Part shown: in pieces, positions 58,728 through 64,000 of the stretch
Position numbering within the stretch: the first letter of the stretch is position 1
How the letters are laid out: every line of letters begins with the position of its first letter
Origin: Planctomycetota bacterium
GTDB lineage: Bacteria; Planctomycetota; UBA1135; GCA-002686595
Length of the DNA stretch: 64,000 bases
Assembly (NCBI GenBank): GCA_028823345.1
Contig: JAPKBR010000003.1
Span: forward strand, 62,001 to 126,000
Reading direction: 5' to 3'
Notes under the pieces: generated by a model
The model's database searches: none
What the model was told of the DNA's origin: nothing
What the model saw: the letters and a program-made list of their open reading frames with translations, nothing else
Made by a program: the position numbers and the translations under genes

Positions 58728-59216
58728 GATTCAGAGATGGGACAAGAGAATGGCCTCTAGGGACCAGCAAGCAGGGTACATCAGAAAGCCCACAGCAAGG
58801 GGAGGAAGGATTCAGGACCGACCGCTCGAAGGCTCAAAGTTGAAGGTGGCAAGCCCCGACCAAGGCCCCAGGCCACCCCGCTGACCCCAATTAGAGACCC
58901 ATCAACCCCGCCCAATCCTTCACACCACTGTGCCTGCTGGTGCTGGTGCACGAGGATCTGAATCACGCCTCAGATGCTCCGCCGCTTTTTCGCACCCAGC
59001 ACCTCGGCGGATTCCGGGCTCCGGAAGAAGCCAAAGCCACCAGCCGGTTGGTTCAGCGGGCGCTTGGGGCTTGCGCTACCGCGCGCGGTTCAAACGCTGA
59101 GGAGAACGCCCATCATCTGGGGAAAACCCGGGCAATCCATAGGAACCTCAACCCGCCAGTGAGTTTTTGGGACCTCGCTCTGGAATCACATGCGGACACT
59201 TCTCTAGCGTGTGTCC

Positions 59217-60146
59217 ATGCAAGCCTGTGACAAGCCAAACATCACCCCTGAGATCCGTCCCGCCCTGGACAAGGACGACAGGCAAGCTACGCAAACCCTC
59301 GCCCCGGACGAAACCCAACTCGCCCCTGATACAGCGCCGATTCCGTCCGCTGCACCCTTCACCACGCCAACCCACGCAGCCCCAACCAATTGGAAAGCCC
59401 TGGACCGCGAGCGAAGAAATCTGCCCGCGGACGCTTTCCCCCTGGTCACCTCCCGTGCCTGTCCACCGGGTTGCCCGTCATGTCACAATTCCTTTGGCCG
59501 CAGCGTGCGAGCTCGCTCCTTAGAGAGCGTCCTGGAGGAAGCCCGCAAGAGCTTGACCAGCGGCCTGACCCATGTGGTATTGCTTGACGAGATTTTTGAC
59601 CATGACGCCGCCCAAGCCACCCGCATAACCCAGGGGTTGGCCAAACTAGGGGTCAAGAAAATCAGCCTGGCCCATCCACTTGCTGGGGAACGCACGACCC
59701 CTGCCCTGGCCCAGGCCCTTGCCGCCGCAGGCCTCACCCAATGTGAATTGCACGCGGGACCACCCAGGCGCCTACAGGGCTTGCTCGGCGTACACCAGGA
59801 CAGCCGAGCATTCCAGGCCGCCGCAAAGTCATTAGACGCTGAAGGAATACAGATTCGATTGCGGATATTCCTCGGCTGGCCAGGAGAAGACGCACAGGAT
59901 CGCCGCGCCACATTCAGCTTGGCCATGGGCCTTCCCTGGAGCCACCTGCGCGTGCAACCCGCCTCCCAATCTGTCCAGATGCCGCACCTGGCAAGCGCTC
60001 TCCCAACGGAAAGCCCGCGCAGGATTCGCATCCGCTGCCTCTGCATTGCTCTGATCGGAAACCTGCACCCCAATGCTCGCTTGCGCCATGCTCGACAGGT
60101 TATCCAGAAGCTCAAGCTGCGACTCATGCCTCCCCAAGGGGCCTGA
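59217..60146 (+). CDS. Radical-SAM-like protein with Pro/Thr-rich N-terminus
   Basis: VTSRACPPGCPSCHNSFGRSVRARSLESVLEEARKSL (Cx3Cx2C) and LDAEGIQIRLRIFLGWPGED. Confidence 0.65.
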   Translation: MQACDKPNITPEIRPALDKDDRQATQTLAPDETQLAPDTAPIPSAAPFTTPTHAAPTNWKALDRERRNLPADAFPLVTSRACPPGCPSCHNSFGRSVRARSLESVLEEARKSLTSGLTHVVLLDEIFDHDAAQATRITQGLAKLGVKKISLAHPLAGERTTPALAQALAAAGLTQCELHAGPPRRLQGLLGVHQDSRAFQAAAKSLDAEGIQIRLRIFLGWPGEDAQDRRATFSLAMGLPWSHLRVQPASQSVQMPHLASALPTESPRRIRIRCLCIALIGNLHPNARLRHARQVIQKLKLRLMPPQGA

Positions 60147-60266
60147 GGACACCCAGCCCTCAAGATCCGAGAAGGGCCAGTGCGTAGCAGCCCGCCTGCC
60201 CGTGCAAAAGTGACTCTCCGGGGCCCCCAAGGCGCTGCCCTCGTGGGGCATGGTGTATCCTCTGCC

Positions 60267-62222
60267 ATGGCCATCGATCAACATTCCGCTTCGGCGAAGG
60301 ACTTTCTGCCCACCAGCGCCGAAGAAGCGCGAGCTCGTGGCTGGGATGAGCTCGATGTGATCTTTGTGAGCGGGGATGCCTATGTGGACCACCCCTCCTT
60401 CGCGGCTTCCCTCTTGGGGCGTGTCCTAGAGGCCAAAGGCCTGCGGGTCGGCATCCTGGCCCAACCTGATTGGCGCAACGCCGATGCCTTTCGCAGCATG
60501 GGCCCGCCGCGCTTGTTCTTTGCCGTCAGCGCAGGGAACATGGACTCGATGATCAATCACTACACCGCCAATCGCAAGCGGCGCAACCAGGATGCCTACT
60601 CCCCTGGTGGCGCGATTGAACTGCGCCCGGACCGGGCCACGAATGTCTACACCCAACGCTGCCGAGAAGCATTCCCCGGAATCCCAGTGGTGGCTGGCGG
60701 CGTCGAAGCCAGCCTGCGCAGGGTGGCGCACTATGACTGGTGGTCCGACAACGTGCGCCCAAGCATCTTGACATCAAGTAAGGCTGATCTGGTGGGCTAC
60801 GGTATGGGCGAAGAAGTCATCTGCCAAGTAGCCGACATCCTTGACCAGGGTGGCACCATCAAGGACTGCCGCAAGTTACGCGGGGTGGCCTATTTGCTTG
60901 GAGCCAAGGAAGAGCTGCCCGACCACCCTTTCACCGAACACAGTGGGGATGGGCGCACCATGGAACTGCCCAGTTTCGAAGTTATTTGCGAGGACAAGCT
61001 GGCCTTCGCGATGGCAACTCGGAGAGTGCACCTAGAAACCAACCCCCACAACGCTCGACGCATTGTCCAGCCCCATGGGGACAGGCGGGTGGTGATCAAT
61101 CCCCCGGCCCTCCCCTTCAGCGAAACCCAGCTCGATAAGATCTACGACCTCCCCTACCAGCGCCGACCCCATCCCACGTACAAGGAGGAAATCCCTGCCT
61201 TCACCATGATCCGCGATTCGATCACGATCATGCGTGGTTGCTTTGGGGGCTGCACCTTTTGCTCGATCACCCTGCACCAGGGGCGCACGATCCAGAGCCG
61301 TTCCAAGGAGTCGATCATGGCCGAGGTGGAACAGACCGCACAGGCTCACGACTTCAAGGGCACGATCTCTGATCTGGGCGGTCCCACTGCCAACATGTAC
61401 CGCATGCATTGCACGAAGCCCGAGGTCGAGAAAATCTGCCGCCGACTCTCCTGCGTGCACCCCACCATTTGCAAGCTGCTTTCCACCGACCACGGCCCCA
61501 CCCGGGAGCTCATGAGTGAAGCGCGCGAAACCGAAGGGGTCAAGCGGGTGCACATTGCCTCTGGTATCCGGACGGATCTGGCACAGAGAGACCCGGCCTA
61601 CCTGGATGATCTTGCGGCGCGCCACGTGGGCGGGCACCTGAAGGTGGCACCAGAACACGCATCATCCAAGGTGCTCAAGCTGATGAAGAAGCCCGACCCC
61701 GGAGACTTTGACAGCTTTGCCGATCGCTTCGCAGAAGCCAGCGCGCGGGCGGGAAAAGAACAGTACCTGGTGCCTTACTTCATCGCCGGACACCCGGGTA
61801 CGGGTCCCGAAGAAATGATCGAGTTGGCCGAGTTCCTTAAGGGTCGAGGTTACAAGCCGCGCCAAGTGCAGGAGTTCATCCCCGCACCCATGGACATCGC
61901 CACCTGCATGCATTACGCGGGACTCGACCCCATGACCCTCAAGCCGGTCAAGACCGTGCGACGCCTGCGGGATCGGCGCATACAAAAGGCCATGATGCAA
62001 TTCTTTGAACCAAGCAATTGGTTCCTCGTGCACGAAGCCCTCCTCGCTGCTGGCCGCGAAGATCTCATCGGCAAGGGCCCCAAGTGTCTGATACCCGCCC
62101 AGCCCCCGGCGGAAGCCATCGCTGCGCGGAAGGCTAGAAAGGCCAAACGGGATGGCAAGGGCCCGCCCAGCCAGAAAAGCTCCGCTGGCAGTGACCGTCA
62201 AAAAAGCAACCGCCGCAAATAG
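60267..62222 (+). CDS. YgiQ-family radical SAM protein
   Basis: DVIFVSGDAYVDHPSFAASLLGRVLEAKGLRVGILAQPDWRN, SAGNMDSMINHYTANRKRRNQDAYSPGG, TIMRGCFGGCTFCSITLHQGRTIQSRS, PYFIAGHPGTG. Confidence 0.95.
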   Translation: MAIDQHSASAKDFLPTSAEEARARGWDELDVIFVSGDAYVDHPSFAASLLGRVLEAKGLRVGILAQPDWRNADAFRSMGPPRLFFAVSAGNMDSMINHYTANRKRRNQDAYSPGGAIELRPDRATNVYTQRCREAFPGIPVVAGGVEASLRRVAHYDWWSDNVRPSILTSSKADLVGYGMGEEVICQVADILDQGGTIKDCRKLRGVAYLLGAKEELPDHPFTEHSGDGRTMELPSFEVICEDKLAFAMATRRVHLETNPHNARRIVQPHGDRRVVINPPALPFSETQLDKIYDLPYQRRPHPTYKEEIPAFTMIRDSITIMRGCFGGCTFCSITLHQGRTIQSRSKESIMAEVEQTAQAHDFKGTISDLGGPTANMYRMHCTKPEVEKICRRLSCVHPTICKLLSTDHGPTRELMSEARETEGVKRVHIASGIRTDLAQRDPAYLDDLAARHVGGHLKVAPEHASSKVLKLMKKPDPGDFDSFADRFAEASARAGKEQYLVPYFIAGHPGTGPEEMIELAEFLKGRGYKPRQVQEFIPAPMDIATCMHYAGLDPMTLKPVKTVRRLRDRRIQKAMMQFFEPSNWFLVHEALLAAGREDLIGKGPKCLIPAQPPAEAIAARKARKAKRDGKGPPSQKSSAGSDRQKSNRRK

Positions 62223-62265
62223 CGCCGGTTGCCATGAGTCATAAGCGATCGGGAGGATCGACGGC

Positions 62266-62280
62266 GGTGCAACTTGCACC
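62266..62280. terminator. Small palindrome between convergent ygiQ-like and ferredoxin genes
   Basis: GGTGCAA-C-TTGCACC, near-perfect inverted repeat in a convergent intergenic region. Confidence 0.35.
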
Positions 62281-62336
62281 TGCCAGAGGATTCAAACCCG
62301 TCGCGCTGATGGAGGAGTAACTCCCCCACCCACCGA

Positions 62337-62675
62337 TCACTCGGTGAAGGCTTCTTCGGAGAGATGCTCGCGCTTCTTCTCCACGTCCTTCCACTCTTCC
62401 GCCTCGTCGAGGGCGTCTTTCTTGTCGGTGATCAACGGCCAGAGGCCCGCCAGCTTGGCGTTGATTTCCACGTACTCAGCCCACTGCTCGGGTACTTCGG
62501 TCTCTTCGAAGATCGCTTCGGTGGGACACTCGGGAACGCAAGCACCGCAGTCGATGCACTCGTCCGGGTTGATGACGAGGAAGTTCTCCCCTTCGGCAAA
62601 GCAATCCACCGGACAAACATCTACACAGTCAGTGTACTTGCATTTAATACAGGGTTCGGCGACGACGTAAGCCAT
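62337..62675 (-). CDS. fdxA: 7Fe/8Fe-type ferredoxin (FdxA)
   Basis: [65 protein letters not shown]. Confidence 0.97.
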   Translation of the reverse strand: MAYVVAEPCIKCKYTDCVDVCPVDCFAEGENFLVINPDECIDCGACVPECPTEAIFEETEVPEQWAEYVEINAKLAGLWPLITDKKDALDEAEEWKDVEKKREHLSEEAFTE

Positions 62676-62784
62676 GGTTTCTACTCTTCTGGTCTCTAGG
62701 GGAAAATGGGGGGAGAATCGGGTTTCTCCGGCGCAGGAGTCTAGCGCAAGGGCGACTGGTGGGCAAACACGACCCAGAACAAAA

Positions 62785-63600
62785 TCAACACCAGGAATTG
62801 TTGATTACTTCGCCTAGGCCGCCGGCTCCGGGCACGATGTACCCAGCCTCCGTGAGGCCCCGTTCCTGTGCCCAGAGGGTCCCAGGAACCTCTAGGAGCA
62901 CATGCTCGGGAGAGAGCCCCCGGTCCACGCGGCCGGCAAAGACTTTCACCTCTTGCTTCAGGTCCCGGGCGCTGGCCAGGAATTCGGGGGTCGCGATCAG
63001 GGGCATGGCGAGGATTTGAGACGGCGTCCCATGGTTCTCGACCAGCCAATTCACCGCCGTACGCAGGGTGCCCCCGGTGGCTCCCATGGGATCGGGAATC
63101 ACAAGGGTCACCCCATCGAGGGAGCCCCCCACCTTGGCGGCACGTAAATCCACGCCGCTCACACGACCGGCCGAGTCAGCGACCCGAGCCATATCCAAGT
63201 GGTCAAGGCGCAAGCAATCCAGGGGCAACACTAAGGTCAGGAGTTCGAACAGGGTCTGGGCGGGCACGATGCCACCGCGCATGATGTCCAGCACCACGAC
63301 ACGCTGGGATGGATCTAGGTGCTCTCCTCGCAGCACCCCCGCATCCGGTTGGGAGACCGCCATACGCGTAGGGCGTTCAGATTGGACCGTGGGCAGGGTC
63401 ATGCCAAAAGCCTCGGCGCCCAGATGTTGGTAGGCCGCGCGCAAAATTGCCATCACTTCTGGATGGGGAGTATCCGCGCATGAAAGGCGCGCCAAGAGAG
63501 TGCTGCTCAGGGCATCGTCTTGGATGTGTACGTTTTCGCCATAGGCGTGCTGCAGGCCATGCTGGGAAATGTCGAAGGGCGTAGTGGAAGAACCACCCAT
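62785..63600 (-). CDS. upp: Uracil phosphoribosyltransferase family protein
   Basis: [42 protein letters not shown] (PRPP loop), [18 protein letters not shown]. Confidence 0.85.
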   Translation of the reverse strand: MGGSSTTPFDISQHGLQHAYGENVHIQDDALSSTLLARLSCADTPHPEVMAILRAAYQHLGAEAFGMTLPTVQSERPTRMAVSQPDAGVLRGEHLDPSQRVVVLDIMRGGIVPAQTLFELLTLVLPLDCLRLDHLDMARVADSAGRVSGVDLRAAKVGGSLDGVTLVIPDPMGATGGTLRTAVNWLVENHGTPSQILAMPLIATPEFLASARDLKQEVKVFAGRVDRGLSPEHVLLEVPGTLWAQERGLTEAGYIVPGAGGLGEVINNSWC

Positions 63601-63603
63601 GGG

Positions 63604-64000
63604 TCAAGCTTCCCCTGCCACTTGGACACCATTGGCGAGAGCCTTGACCAGGCGCGCCACTTGAGCCACCGGAGTCGCACAAAGAGCAATCCGAACACCC
63701 CCGTCGAGGGGCACCACAAAGACTCCATTCTCGCGACAAACGGCGGCCGTCTTGCGCGCGTTGGGAGTGAATACGGTGACGAAGAAGCCACCCTCATAGC
63801 GCGGGAAATCCAAACCAGCGCTGCGGGCGGCACCATTGAAAGCCGCGACGCGCTCGCTCAAAAGCCGCACCAGCCGCGCACGATCCAAATCCGCTTGGCT
63901 GCGCAGGTCAGGGTCTTGTAACAGATTAGCGATTGCCAAGAGACCCAAGTGATTGCAGTTGGACCAAGTGCCCCGAGATGAATGCTGCAGGGCACAGCGG
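63604..64000 (-). CDS. Aspartate/aromatic aminotransferase (class I), C-terminal part; runs off window end
   Basis: Reading past the listed TTG: RCALQHSSRGTWSNCNHLGLLAIANLLQDPDL...; PRYEGGFFVTVFTPNARKTAAVCRENGVFVVPLDGGVRIALCA. Confidence 0.75.
   Translation of the reverse strand, partial: RCALQHSSRGTWSNCNHLGLLAIANLLQDPDLRSQADLDRARLVRLLSERVAAFNGAARSAGLDFPRYEGGFFVTVFTPNARKTAAVCRENGVFVVPLDGGVRIALCATPVAQVARLVKALANGVQVAGEA

Overview
GC-rich, densely coded bacterial chromosomal window. Gene content suggests a Planctomycetota-like lineage (inference from many secreted HEAT/TPR/sulfatase-like and DUF proteins). I call about 58 protein genes and two tRNA-Ser genes. I saw no CRISPR array, IS element, integrase or prophage. 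Landmarks: thyX; NAD(P)HX dehydratase; an envelope/glycosylation-type block (GT39-like protein, TPR-sulfatase, STT3-like oligosaccharyltransferase, membrane sulfatase) between tRNA-Ser(UGA) and tRNA-Ser(GCU); murD; an orphan Clp-N protein, mcsA-like gene and clpC without mcsB; a complete iscR-iscS-iscU-iscA-hscB-hscA operon; a tight five-gene operon (ethanolamine-type permease, PuuA-like gamma-glutamyl ligase, Fe-alcohol dehydrogenase, PuuD-like gamma-glutamyl hydrolase, aldehyde dehydrogenase); a GlgA-like/ROK/GlcDEF operon; a 3-hydroxyacyl-CoA dehydrogenase/enoyl-CoA hydratase cluster; two adjacent radical-SAM genes; fdxA, upp and a partial aminotransferase. The best system-level candidate is the five-gene operon at 37.7-43.7 kb, which reads as a gamma-glutamylated amino-alcohol (probably ethanolamine) to amino-acid (glycine) pathway. 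Other notable points: HscB with an N-terminal zinc-ribbon, a GlgA homologue with altered catalytic motifs, an STT3-like protein with a divergent WWDYG motif, ThyX with an insertion in its signature motif, and recurrent -10-like hexamers 5-9 nt before start codons (candidate leaderless transcripts).
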